Part shown: piece after piece, positions 10,742 through 21,821 of the stretch
Layout: each line of letters begins with the position of its first letter
Position numbering within the stretch: the stretch's first letter is position 1
DNA from: Laccaria trichodermophora
Taxonomy: Eukaryota; Basidiomycota; Agaricomycetes; Agaricales; Hydnangiaceae
DNA length: 64,000 nucleotides
Assembly (NCBI GenBank): GCA_018417955.1
Contig: JACTVC010000009.1
Span: 310,001 to 374,000, forward strand
Direction: 5' to 3'
Notes under the pieces: model-generated
Seen by the model: only the letters and a program-made list of their open reading frames with translations
Told to the model about the DNA's origin: nothing
The model's database searches: none
Position numbers and translations under genes: made by a program

Positions 10742-13700
10742 TCATAAGGCACCTTGATCGTCGCGGTGAACGATAAACTCCTTTTCAATTATATTCTCCT
10801 TTAATTTGTACCCATTGGTGGTAAACAGCTTAGATCGGAGGAAGGGCGTAATGTCAAAGATGTCGTGTCCCTTTGCCTGGAAGCGACAACAGTCAGCCAA
10901 AGGACGGGTTGACACAAACAAAGACCTACTCTTTCTTCCAGCTCAGAAACCTTAATCGTGACTTTCTCCGGCTGTTCATGACGCCGCAATTGATAGAGCC
11001 GTGCTTGATCTTTCACCATGCCACCAAGCAAGAATGCGAGTAGTTCTTCGTGGTCTTTAGATTGCGTAAGGTATTTCCGGAATCCCTAGAGAATTATACT
11101 TCATCAGGAAACATCCCAAATCTATAAAACCCAGATAGATAGACGCACTCTTTGCAAAGTCTTCTTAATGCTACTCTTTTGTGCACTGACGAAGCTTCCA
11201 ACCGCGACCTCAATGGCAAGGTCAATGTCATCGGCGCGAACGTACTCGCGCAACGCCATCTTCGCGCTGGCTTCAGCCATGCGAATCATGCTCTCCAAGT
11301 GTCGAACGGTGATAGGATACGACCCAGTCGCCATCGATTCGCGACGCAGGTCAGCAAAGAGCCGCGCTAGCTTCTCTTGATCGAGGTCAAACAACTTGGG
11401 CCGGATCTTCTCCCTGGCGTACATGATGTACTTGCGCAATATATCTTGTGGTATAATCTAGAACGCAGAAAATTAACCTCTGAAAGAATATAGAAAGGGC
11501 TCAACGAACATCAGCGTCCAACGTCGTCCCGACATCCATCTCATCAGTTTCCGCCTCAAATTTGGGGTGACTCCGTAAATGACTCCCCACAACGAATCTA
11601 GCCAGCAATTCGTCCATAACGGGGTCTACATTGTCTTTCACGACGCAAAGAACATCAAAACGAGACAAAATTGGTTCCGTTAGTTCCACGTTCTGCGAGA
11701 AGGGTATCAAGGGGTTATATCGGCCACGAATTGGATTGGCAGCAGCGATAATCGCACACCGGGCTTGGAGGGTAGTGACGATGCCGGCTTTTGAGATGGA
11801 GATTGATTGTTGTTCCATCGCCTCGTGAATAGATGTTCGGTCAGCGTCGTTCATCTTGTCGAATTCGTCGATAAGGCAGGTGCCTTTATCTGCGAGAACC
11901 AGTGCTCCACCCTCTAGCGTCCACTCTCGTGTGATGGGATCCTTGCGGACGCTGGCAGTGAGACCGACCGCTGATGCACCTTGCCCAGTTGCGAAGACCG
12001 ATCTGTGAGCAGTCTTTTCAACATACTTGAGAAACTGAGACTTGGCTGTTCCAGGGTCTCCTAGAAGAAGGACGTTGATATCTCCACGAATGCGATGCTT
12101 GTGATTGATATCCTTGGACACTCCACCGAAGAGTGAAAGGGCAATGGCGGTCTTGATGTCTTCATGGCCGTAGATGGATGGGGCGATGGATTTGATAATC
12201 CGTTTTCGAATACGATCGTCACGAGCGAGATTGCGCATTTCCTTTTCGTCGTCTTCGGTCAACCGGAAGGCCGCAAAGAGGTCTTCCTTCTTATTGATAT
12301 GATTTGCTTCGATAATGGTCGAGAAGACAGGAAACCCGTTCTTGGCATTGAGAGAGGCGTCGAAATTGTTGCGGTAGACGCCAGTTACTTCCTACCACCT
12401 TCGTCAGAATCAATCACAAATGATTGCCTGAGATACTAACCACTTCTTCACCTGGCTTCGCACTATCAATCAAATCCCAAAGCAGGATGACTTCCCGATG
12501 TCTGGGCAAACGACCCGCAGGAACTGATCCAGGAGACTCTTGCAATGTCATCTTTTGGAAATTCCTATATACCGTCTGCAGACATGAATGATGAGCACGA
12601 CATTTGTTCCACAAGAACGAAACAAACCTGTTCCGAGTTTACTGGGAATGGGCCCTTGCTTTCGCAATTAGCGCAATAGCTGATTTTGACTTCCTTCGTG
12701 GCATCTTGATAGAAGGGGCCAAGGACTGCTCCGCACTTCTTGCAATCAAATTTAACATATTTCAGTTGGGGGAAGACACCCGTTCGCCGCGTAACAACAC
12801 CAGTCACCCGAACGAGGTTGTTAAGATCTGCTCGACGCAAATCTCGCAAGGAGGAGGTGGTGGGTAAATCGGATATTCGAACGTGTACTTCGGAATGAAT
12901 ACGTTTGTAAGAAGGGTAGTAGACGAGGATGGCATTGAGGGCGACCTCATCAAAAATTTCAAGCATGGCGGTGGGGCTGTTGGACAAGAAATAAGCCAAA
13001 ATAGCTTTGGTGTCTATAAGATGTTGATATGAGACTTCTAGGGATTCCGCGTTCGCTGAAAATGTGGTCAGAGGAGGAGAATGGATGATATTTGTCGCTC
13101 GCTTACTTTCTCCCAGATGGCGAATACGTTCACCATACACAGATGAGCCATGTTCGTCGACGTGGATCATCAAGAAGTTACGGAAATGCCATGCAATTGT
13201 TCGACGGACACGGTCGTTTGCAATCCATTCAACGATAGATTTGGCTTTGATGTCGCCCAGTTGCTCAAGAGGCAATTCCTTCAGACAAAATCAGCCCCCT
13301 CGCGGCGTAGCCATGCAAGTGTAATACAGCACTTACATCCTCTACTCCTTCGAGATCATCACGATCTCGTCGTTCATCATATTGTCTCCGGGTTCGAGTC
13401 TTGAAGCGAGAAAGACCCAACTCATCATCAACATCCCCATCATCATCCATATCATCACTACCAAGGAAGGCAGGGGCACGACTACGATGAGCAGCGCGTG
13501 AACCACGTTTTCCAGCACGTTCAAGTTTGTCACGACGCGCCATTTTCAACTCAGCTGCTCTTCTGTCTGCCGCCGAGAGTTCCGCCACCTCTTCGTCGTC
13601 ATCTAGGCCGGCGTCAGAATACCTATCGAGGAGTTCGTTCGGAGCGTAATCTCTGCATTCCAACACCATCATCAGAGCAGGTATTGGTAAGTGACACGAA

Positions 13701-14005
13701 GAAACATACACCTCAAGATTCTCTCCAAACAGGTCTTCTCCATCGTCCTCCTCTTGGTCTTCGGCATCTCTAACGGCGTCTCTGTCATCTAGGCTATCGT
13801 CCGTGTCAGAAAATGGGGCTGGGGGTGATGATGGGGGTAGAGAAGACTGAGAATCGCGTCGTTGAGGCGTAGGACGCGCAGGCGATGAGAGCGCTGCAGG
13901 TGAAGCTGATCGCGGGCGTTTTGAGCGTCGAGGAGTTTGAGATGACTGCAATAATTCGTGAAGGCCTTAGTCAACAGCGATTCAGCAAGAAAATGGACTC
14001 ACCAT
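10742..14005 (-). CDS. MCM2: MCM2, replicative helicase subunit
   Basis: MCM2 is one of six ATPases of the MCM2-7 helicase. Proposed exons: 14005-14003, 13945-13710, 13652-13337, 13278-13107, 13055-12628, 12575-12441, 12391-11510, 11457-11149, 11085-10930, 10876-10742; total 2,772 nt, 923 aa, usual for the family. The N-terminus is Ser/Pro/acidic with [11 protein letters not shown], typical of MCM2. A zinc finger is seen (CKKCGAVLG ... CANCESKG), Walker [10 protein letters not shown], Walker [10 protein letters not shown], arginine finger LSRFDV, and a C-terminal winged-helix part ending in [13 protein letters not shown]. Introns are 49-63 nt. The start is odd: ATG is followed directly by GTGAGT, so exon 1 would carry only the start codon. 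No disabling lesion was seen. Confidence 0.95.
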
Positions 14006-14250
14006 GTCGCGAATATGAGGTTAATGAGAAGACGCGACAAAGACGCGACGCGGCAAGCAAGGTGCTGAGTTTGAAAAGCGCATAGCACTTGCTCTCCGAC
14101 AGGCCTTGGACAGGCCCTTGAAGTCGCTACAAGTTATTTAATTGAAATGACAGCTAGCTTTACACAATAATTCATAATATCATCAGCTATGCGAAGCTAG
14201 AGTAACCTCTTCAAGGCGACAGTTCGGAGATCGATATCCCAGCCGCGTAA
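14006..14250. other. MCM2 upstream region / HNH-like gene 3' flank
   Basis: Holds the 5' leader and presumably the promoter of MCM2, and the 3' end of the next minus-strand gene. No defined element could be named. Confidence 0.45.
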
Positions 14251-16535
14251 TTAGGGGCTTGACCAGCTAAAGGCTTGTCCCCTCGAAACTTCGTCTACGT
14301 CCATTGTGTCTAACGGGACAGCTTCCACCCATGCTTGAATCCAAGCAACCTTCTCTTTCCAAGTTCGGTCGTGGTCTAACTCAGCGAGGGTAGCATCATC
14401 AAGCCAACCACAATCCTTGCCTCCTCCTGTTTTCGCCCTCTTTGACTTCCTTGTTGGAGTGCCTTGGGCCTTCGGGGCTGAGCGTTTCTTGCCAGCAGGT
14501 GCACGTTGAGGACTTGTCTTGTGATCCGAGTAGTCATCCTCAAGACGGGTATTGGGGGGGAGGTCTTTCGAGTGAAAATCTTCCGGAATTTGAGAGCTTG
14601 TCCAAGCTTTGTAAATAGCAATGATGTCTTGGAAGGTAGACAGCAATTGAGGATTGGCGCGCCCATACGCCACTGAAATGGCACCACTTGGCTTGCGCCC
14701 AGTATTGTAGAGTACGAAGCGAGGATGGATGTGGGAGGTGATTGAAGGAAATCCAGTGAAGGGATAGACATAGGTGACAAATGCATTTGCGGAAACAATG
14801 TCTGCATTACTGGTGTTCACTTCTCTGGATTTCCTTTTGCCGCTGTCGATCTTGTCAGCAGAGGATACTTGTTGACGAATAGGGAGATTTTGCATGTCGG
14901 GACAAACGGCCAGTGTATATTTATAGGGTGGTGACTGTTAAACCCATCACGATTACTTTTAAAAACTCAAGATTGACGACGTACACCGATTTCTGGAAAA
15001 TTTGCTCGAACGCCCTTAGCGGTGAGATATTCCTTGATGAAGAAATCTTCAGGCAGCAGAAACCACGAGTTCGCATCAAAAAGGCGATGCAAATTTTTGC
15101 CAACTAGGCAGGAAAAAGGCTTTAACAGAGTCAAGTGCACCATGTGATTAACATACCAAGAAAGATATTTTGGTGTGTATTGACGTTCAAAGCGCGGTAA
15201 TCCATGTTCCACCAGTATTCGAGGTTGGTCAACTACAGAGGCATCAGTGGGGGGTAAATATATACTTCCAACCATTGACTCACCTGCATGTCGCTAGCAT
15301 TACGGGGTAACAGATAGGCGTACTCCAAGGCGTTGTCTCCGTTAGTCTTCTCCATGATACAAAACATACCACCAGCAGCGGCAACAACGTTGTCTTTTGC
15401 TTTCTGGGGGGCATGAAGTGGATCTCGCTTCTTTGGGGTCTCGTATAAAGAACGGGGAGGCGGAGTGAAAATAAGAGGAGTGGCGTGCGTTGCAGGCTGC
15501 TCTGCATCAGACTGGTCTGGACTGTCTGTTTCTTCATGGTACGAGGGGACTCCTGATTTTGTCTCTCGACTAGGTTGAGTTCGACTTGGGCCAGAGGCCG
15601 ATGTAGACTCAGGGGGGTCCTTGGGGTGTGTCCATCTGTGGTAGAGAAGTCCGACCTTTTCCAGTTTATCGTCCAGCTCCGTGACCCCCGTCTGGAAGGC
15701 CTCGAACTTACTGAGATTGCGAAGTTTTTTCCCACTGTTGCAGATGACGAAACGCGGATGAATATGAGAAACGATGATCGGGAAATCCTCGTATGGATAA
15801 ACGTATGTCTTGAAAGCGTCTGGAGAGTCAATCTGAACGGCTTCATTCCGTCTATGGATCGCAACCTGCTTCATCTTTGGATGGGCAACCAGGGTGTAGT
15901 TGAACGAATCACTCTGATATCGAAAATGTCTGGTTCAACTGGTGTTTGGATGTAAGCGGAAGAAAAAAATTTCACCGTCACCGCAGGGAAGTCGATAGGC
16001 ATGCCCTCATTCAGATAATGTTGATTGTATTCATCTAAAATATTCCTCTCTGGCAACAGAAGCCACTTCTCCTCGTCGAACAAACGGTGAAACTTGGCGC
16101 TCACTGGGAAGAGTGTTAGTCCGAGGAGGGAGCGTAGTGAGCAATTCACGTCGAAAAATGTTGCGATGGGAGTTGGAATTTAGCGTCTCCGGCTCGATAC
16201 CCCAAGAATGCTCGAGACTGGATATCTATGATATTTTCAGATGTTTTTGAAGTAAAAGGCCGCTTATCACTTACCAACTTGTCTTTCCTGCCATCTGCGC
16301 GTGACAGGACATAAGCATAATCCACTACATGGCGACACTCCATGTTGTCAATGAGGCAGCGTAGTCGGGTAATATTGCCGGGCGCTTCGTTGACTCTCTT
16401 GAGGATGGTGTCCGGAGCATGATCATCGTAATTCCTTTTTGGCAGCGTAGAATCGGGGTGTGGGGCAACTTCGGGTGGAGGCTGGAAATTAGTTTGGTCA
16501 TAAGAGGTTGGGATGAATTTAGATTGGAGTACCAT
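14251..16535 (-). CDS. Tandem HNH-nuclease-like protein, two fused units
   Basis: Proposed exons: 16535-16275, 16225-16150, 16103-15976, 15913-15284, 15232-15157, 15103-14985, 14934-14251; 1,974 nt, 657 aa. The same module occurs twice. Unit 1: RCLIDN ... VDYAYVLSRAD, LEHSWGI, AKFHRLFDEEKWLLLPE, TYVYPYEDFPIIVSHIHPRF. Unit 2: GGMFCIMEKT ... LEYAYLLPRNA, LEYWWNM, KNLHRLFDANSWFLLPED, TYVYPFTGFPSITSHIHPRF. The layout matches the large Agaricomycete family of HNH-domain proteins. One exon (15913-15284) spans the end of unit 1 and the start of unit 2 with no stop, so this is one fused gene. In both units Tyr stands where I expect the first HNH His (YAYVL, YAYLL). The end has a basic Lys/Arg stretch (likely nuclear). 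The start codon is uncertain; the frame is open upstream to 16622. Confidence 0.72.
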
Positions 16536-16750
16536 TTGAACCGCTTTTGCGGTAATTACAACCCAGTGGAAATATTGGGTGGCTTGTGGGCTTCCCGTGG
16601 GCCGTGGCCTCTCTTGAATCACAGCGATTTTGGTGATGGCCTCCCCATTTGAGAACCAAAGTGTTGGCGGTTCTTGATTCCCCGACTCTAAGGAGGGTTC
16701 TGTCGAACGCGAATGTGCCCTACTGAATGGGTATTTCTATAGCTCCAAAA

Positions 16751-16761
16751 CCATCGTCTAG
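16751..16761. repeat. Candidate 5' target-site duplication of the LINE
   Basis: CCATCGTCTAG, preceded by AAAA, matches CCATCATCTAG directly after the poly-A at 27343-27353 (10 of 11 bases). This places the LINE 5' edge at about 16762. Confidence 0.55.
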
Positions 16762-17513
16762 GGGCCCTCCTTGTCTGGAACCATCATGTTCTAAGAATTT
16801 CCCACGCAGTGGAGAGGTGGCCGTTGCTGCAAGTGACGGTCTATGCGCTATGCAGCCCCTAAGCCCTCAGCTGGGTCTCTCCGGTGTAATGTCTGACAGC
16901 AACGGCGCCATATATCGAGCACAATCCCTGTATACCAAATACAATCCATGCCTCAGTGCCCAGTCCTGCCATGTACGGCCTCCGCCCCCCGCCCCCCTAA
17001 GTGTTCCAGTTGCTCAGAGGCTAGCGGCCCATGTATAGACAATAGAGTCAGCACATGTAGTGCAAAGGACAATGGAGACGGGCTCCCCGCTGCAGTATTG
17101 GCCTTTGAGTGCGTTGAGAATCATTGGCTGTCGACGAGCCCAAACCCTAAGCCCCGTGCCCTGATGACCGGATATAAATGGCAATAGAACAGGGCTGCCC
17201 CCTAATGGGCTCACTGCCCCTGCACCCCAGAGATCGACAGCCTATGCCTCTGTATGTTCCCCTAAGTACACCTGCCTGTTATGGCTGGCTGACAATCGAT
17301 GATAGTACAGTAACCACCTTGTTCCTCCCTCCCCTGCTGAACTGCCGCCCTGCAAACAGAATTCACGACCATATCATAATAGAAAGCCACTATGCCCCAG
17401 TGGCTATACCGTAAAGGGTAGTCTATAGAAATGCCCTCCCCCCAAACTGTTGGCCTAACATCTGCCCATAACCCTTAGGACGTAATAATTAGCCCGCTCA
17501 AACCGGGCCTGGA

Positions 17514-17527
17514 CTTATATATTTAAA
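17514..17527 (+). promoter_or_regulatory. TATA-like box before the upstream ORF
   Basis: TTATATATTTAAAG lies in otherwise GC-rich sequence about 60-75 bp before the ATG at 17588. Position and composition suggest a TATA element; no transcription start is known. Confidence 0.35.
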
Positions 17528-17587
17528 GCACCAAGAGTACCAGCACCCAGGACTGCCCCTAAAAAACACTTGTCATTTGCCCCCACC

Positions 17588-18193
17588 ATGTTCTGCGTGC
17601 CTACAGACAACGCCGCGTCCCTTGAGGACCTTGAGGAGACCTCCTCCCTATCCTTTGTACGCCATCCCTCCCTGGAGACCTCCCTGTCACTGGACAAGGC
17701 ACGCCCATCAAGCCAGCTGCGCCCCACCTCCAGCTCCAGCTTTCGCCTGTCTGATATACATGTATCCAGCCCAATGCACTCCAATCGACACCTGCCTAGT
17801 ACGCCAGGTGCTATATATGTGCACCTCAGGTTCAAAGATAACCGTGCTGGTGTGCCAAAGGTCCTACATAACAAGGCCCTACTATGGTGCAACTACCCAC
17901 CTGATGCACCCTGTATTGTTGTCGGCTCCCGGCTTGAGACGGGCAGTATTTACCCAGTCACCGATGGCATGCTCCGGGAAGTTGTGAGATGTATAGCTGT
18001 CGTAAATGGGCGGGCCATTGTTGAGGTGGCTACCTTTTGGGAGTGCACAGGTGGAAAGTGGAAGGTGAGAGTCTGGGAATATGCCTCCTTCCTGGTCTCC
18101 TTCCCTGCCGACAAGGTGGATATTCCTATCGCAAAACTCCCATGGCGTCGGGTGCTCTGGAATCTGCTGGAGTCCTGCCTCCAAAGCTCGTAA
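17588..18193 (+). CDS. Upstream ORF in the LINE leader, 201 aa, unknown
   Basis: The ATG at 17588 opens a 201-aa frame, about 70 bp after a TATA-like TTATATATTTAAAG (17514-17527). The first 70 residues are Ser/Pro/Leu-rich; the rest looks folded, with many Val, Trp and Tyr residues (NKALLWCNYPPDAPCIVVG, WKVRVWEYASFLVSFP). No known domain is recognised. If the LINE starts at 16762 this is a third, 5'-most ORF of the element; otherwise it is an independent gene between the HNH-like gene and the LINE. Confidence 0.5.
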   Translation: MFCVPTDNAASLEDLEETSSLSFVRHPSLETSLSLDKARPSSQLRPTSSSSFRLSDIHVSSPMHSNRHLPSTPGAIYVHLRFKDNRAGVPKVLHNKALLWCNYPPDAPCIVVGSRLETGSIYPVTDGMLREVVRCIAVVNGRAIVEVATFWECTGGKWKVRVWEYASFLVSFPADKVDIPIAKLPWRRVLWNLLESCLQSS

Positions 18194-19584
18194 TGCTATA
18201 AGCCCCTTTGTGGTAAGCCATGCTGGACTTGCTTGTCAGTTGTAGCTATCTCTTATGTTGTCTATAAAAATCTTTTCGTCACCACCCCTACCACCCCCAC
18301 CATCCCTTGATACTGCCTGAGGACATAGCCCACGTTCTTTCTCTGCCCTTCTAAGTGCCAACTTCATTTGCTCTCTTCCCTAGTACAGCATGACTGTCAT
18401 TTTGCTAGCTCCCACTATCTATGACTACCCCACTCCCTTGTCTCCTTAAATATGCACTATTAACCCTGTGGATGCAGCATGTCTACACCGTATACATGGT
18501 CTCTGATCTGCACAAGTTTGAGGTCAAAGCAACCTAGCATGTATAGAGACACAATAACATACGCCATCCAAGCCACTAGGTAATGCCTAAGTTATACACA
18601 AATGGTGTAGACGAAGAAATGTGATATGGTGCGACTCATGTGATGTGACGTGCACACGCAAGCGGCATCTCAACCCCTGCATGCAAAGTATGACCGACCT
18701 CACCGTCCACCGTGAATACGCCCGTGCAATAAGGAAACAATGTGCTATTCTGGGAAGATACGTAGGTTAACCTCGAGAGGTCTGCCTGAAATAAACTCTG
18801 AACAAGCCACAGGCACACAGAGCATGACAGTCGCAAATAAAAACAGCCTTGGTATACACCCCGCACTGCAACGCTCAGAGCCAAATAGCTGGACATGGAG
18901 CTCACGCCAGGTCTTCTAGCCCCGCTGAATCATGTGTGAACACACAACCCTCCCTCCACCGGCTGACGGCCCACCTCATACCTGCCCAACCTCGTCACTA
19001 GTAATCTCGCCGCCGGCCGTGAAGAGGGTCCCCTGTGGTGAGCCCGCCAGAGTTGAACCAGCACGCGCTCACTGAACCACCCTGCCAGAGTGGGCTCTCC
19101 GTAAACGACACACCCCTTGTCCACCCTATCACCTGCCACGACGAACCCTTTCCCCCTCGCTTCCCGCTGAATTGGATAACCACACAGGATCGCGGGCGTG
19201 CTCCAAGCCAGTGAGGCTATCCCATATGTGGTACGCCCATTGTTTCCCATCCGCTCACCACGTACTAACTTATGCCGCCCTAGCCCGCTGCCTGAATATC
19301 TCCATGAACGAAGCCACAGATAAAACCCCAAGTCCAATGCCTGCCAGGCAATGCCTCCAATATAATGGAGTCTGCTCCTACCCACTTAGCTCTTACCCCT
19401 GGCGTCATACCCCCCCGTGGCCCTATGCTAGGCCACCGTTCGTCGCCACCACTCACTGCTGTAACTGGGCTCCTCCTGAAACCAAGGCATGCCATGCGGC
19501 ATTCTGGACCGAAATTCTGCTCCACCCCACTGTGCCCACGCTAGCGCCAATCCAGTGCACTAGCTTGTCACGCCGTTCGCACCT
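18194..19584. other. Non-coding stretch before LINE ORF1
   Basis: About 1.4 kb, pyrimidine-rich, without a convincing ORF on the plus strand. Minus-strand ORFs at 18636-18905 and 18930-19385 show no known motif and are probably chance. It is probably the untranslated leader before ORF1. Confidence 0.45.
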
Positions 19585-21300
19585 ATGGCCGCTGTTGGCC
19601 GAAACCGCAAGCCAAAGAAATATAAGTCCCCCTCGAGCTGCCCTCTCCCCCAGAAAACCGCCAATTCTGCAAGCTGCACCCGAGATCCAATGTCTACCCC
19701 AACCCTTGCCTCCAACAACAAATACGCCGCCCTGGCCGATACTATGGATCTAGATGGCGATACGCAAGGAGTCTCTGCGTCAATTCACGCACCACCAACT
19801 TTCGCGAACGTTGTATCCGGGGCTGAGACCGCAACTCCTACAATGTCCGCCCAAGCTGACTATGACAACCAGGTGGGTCACATGAACCACACCTGGAAAC
19901 CTTTACCGACGCACTTACGGTTCAAAAAGCTACCAAGCATGCCCACAGCCGCAGCAACCCCAGGGCCAAGTGTAGGAGACAAGAGGCCCTATGGGCTCGT
20001 TGGCGGCACGACCACCACAGGCACGCCCTCTAAGCGCAACGCCTCCTCATCAGTGGACCGCCCTGTCACAACACCTGCCTCCCCTGCTTCGACCTCAACA
20101 CCACAGGCCATGCTACCCCCTAATGCCGAGCCTGCTACTGCTGCACCCCTAGCTACCCTGCCCACCCTGCCTACCGCTACAGGAGCCCCGCAAGAGCCTG
20201 CTGCCCCAGTAGCCGCAAATGCTCACCTTGCCCTTGAGCTCGATGAGGCGGTCATTCACGGAATGCTTGTCGACAACGCACCCCCAGCTGCCCAGTACCA
20301 GGTGGGCGACGCCTATGTCCCACCTGAAAGCGCTCGTGTGCTCGCCCCACCACACGGAGGATTCCCAGCCATCCAAGGCATCGAGCAGGGCTTGTTGTCC
20401 TTTGTCCACAAGCAGACCATCGAACACTGGACTATGAGGGGGGGGGCGAGTGCTCTGGTATACATTGCAAATGATGGTCTCACTGCCAATTTCTCCACCC
20501 GCGTCAAGGCTATAGCAGCCTTCTTCAGTGCAGTCTTCCTGACTTTCCCTGCTCCCACGATAGGCCCCCCAGAGCTGTATAAACGTAATGACAGGACGTT
20601 CACCCACAAGCCCATCTTCCCCTTCTTCATCAGTGGAACAGAGGGTCTCATCGGAGCCCTCAGGACGCGCGCCTGCTGGCCCACCCCCTCCATCACCCTC
20701 TTTGTAACCTCCATGTCCCCAGACATGTCCCACTTTGCCATAGCAATCTCTGACTTCCCGCTTGAGCGATCAGATGCTAGCGACGCCATCGTCGCTGATG
20801 CTGCTCGGGACGCAATCAGTAACAATGCTGCAGCTAGGACCTTTATCACGAACAATGCAGACAACCTTGTCGAGGTCTATCCAGACCATTATGTCGACTA
20901 TGTTCTCAACTCCATAATAGTGCGCAGCATCTCAGTCATGGAAGAAAACACCCCAGTAGTCGTCTTTAATCTGTATGTTACCCCCCCAACCAAGGTCCCA
21001 GACCAGCTTAAAAACTGGATCCTCATCCTCAGGGGGCTCAAGTACGCTTGTTTCCAGGGTGCTGGCCGTGTTCGCAATGCCCTCTACTGTGATGCATGTA
21101 AGGGCCGTGACCACCCAGCCCCCCTATGCCCTTTCACTGCCATCATCGGATGGCCAGCCAGCCCTGCCTTCACCAACGAGGCGAACGTGATCAGCCCCCC
21201 GCATGACACTCCAGGAGGCTCACATGTGCAAGGAGGACAGAGAGGACGCGGGGGCAGGGGAAACCTGACTAGAGGAAGACGTGGCTGTGGAGCCTACTAG
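19585..21300 (+). CDS. LINE ORF1 protein (RNA-binding, zinc knuckle, RGG tail)
   Basis: 571 aa. ORF1 proteins of Tad1-type LINEs coat the element RNA. The N-terminal 200 residues are Pro/Thr/Ala-rich and probably unfolded. A folded central part follows, and near the C-terminus CDACKGRDHPAPLC forms a CX2CX4HX4C zinc knuckle. The tail has Arg-Gly repeats (GQRGRGGRGNLTRGRRG). The frame is uninterrupted. The ATG at 19585 follows GCACCT and begins a basic segment (RNRKPKKYK). ORF2 follows after about 520 bp. Confidence 0.85.
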   Translation: MAAVGRNRKPKKYKSPSSCPLPQKTANSASCTRDPMSTPTLASNNKYAALADTMDLDGDTQGVSASIHAPPTFANVVSGAETATPTMSAQADYDNQVGHMNHTWKPLPTHLRFKKLPSMPTAAATPGPSVGDKRPYGLVGGTTTTGTPSKRNASSSVDRPVTTPASPASTSTPQAMLPPNAEPATAAPLATLPTLPTATGAPQEPAAPVAANAHLALELDEAVIHGMLVDNAPPAAQYQVGDAYVPPESARVLAPPHGGFPAIQGIEQGLLSFVHKQTIEHWTMRGGASALVYIANDGLTANFSTRVKAIAAFFSAVFLTFPAPTIGPPELYKRNDRTFTHKPIFPFFISGTEGLIGALRTRACWPTPSITLFVTSMSPDMSHFAIAISDFPLERSDASDAIVADAARDAISNNAAARTFITNNADNLVEVYPDHYVDYVLNSIIVRSISVMEENTPVVVFNLYVTPPTKVPDQLKNWILILRGLKYACFQGAGRVRNALYCDACKGRDHPAPLCPFTAIIGWPASPAFTNEANVISPPHDTPGGSHVQGGQRGRGGRGNLTRGRRGCGAY

Positions 21301-21821
21301 CCTTAGCTGACTACACATACACTAAAGAACGCCAAACTGAGACTCTGATACCCTGGATATGTATGCTCCCCAGCTGAACCCTGTAGTTAGCTATGAATAA
21401 AATTTTCTTGTGCCATGCTTGTTTGACAAGGAGGCCATGTGTCGGCTTGGCCAGCCAGAGTCCCTGGTTAAGGACAGTTCAGGTCTGAACAATGTCCATC
21501 CGCTAAATAGTTCCTAGGCCCAAATTTACTGACCGCCGTTCTTCACGCCGGGACAGGAAAGCCCAAGGAACACCCCGTGTGTAAAGAACACCCAAAAGCT
21601 ATGTGGATGACCTATTTAGGTCGAGGATGAGCCACGCCGAGAGGCTTAAGCTGAAAACGAACGGAGCTTTAGTGATTCAGACTAACAGAGCTTTCTACTA
21701 CTTTTTGGCATAGTCCGACCAGTCGGAGTCCGGCAATACTGTCCTGGCCCTAGCTGCTGGTTGGAAGCTTGGGCAACACCTACCAACTGCTACAACAAAT
21801 CCATCACTACAAACTACACCT

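Noticed and set aside
20149..20864. Minus-strand ORFs of 183-194 aa
   Set aside because: Antisense of LINE ORF1, which has a zinc knuckle and RGG tail.
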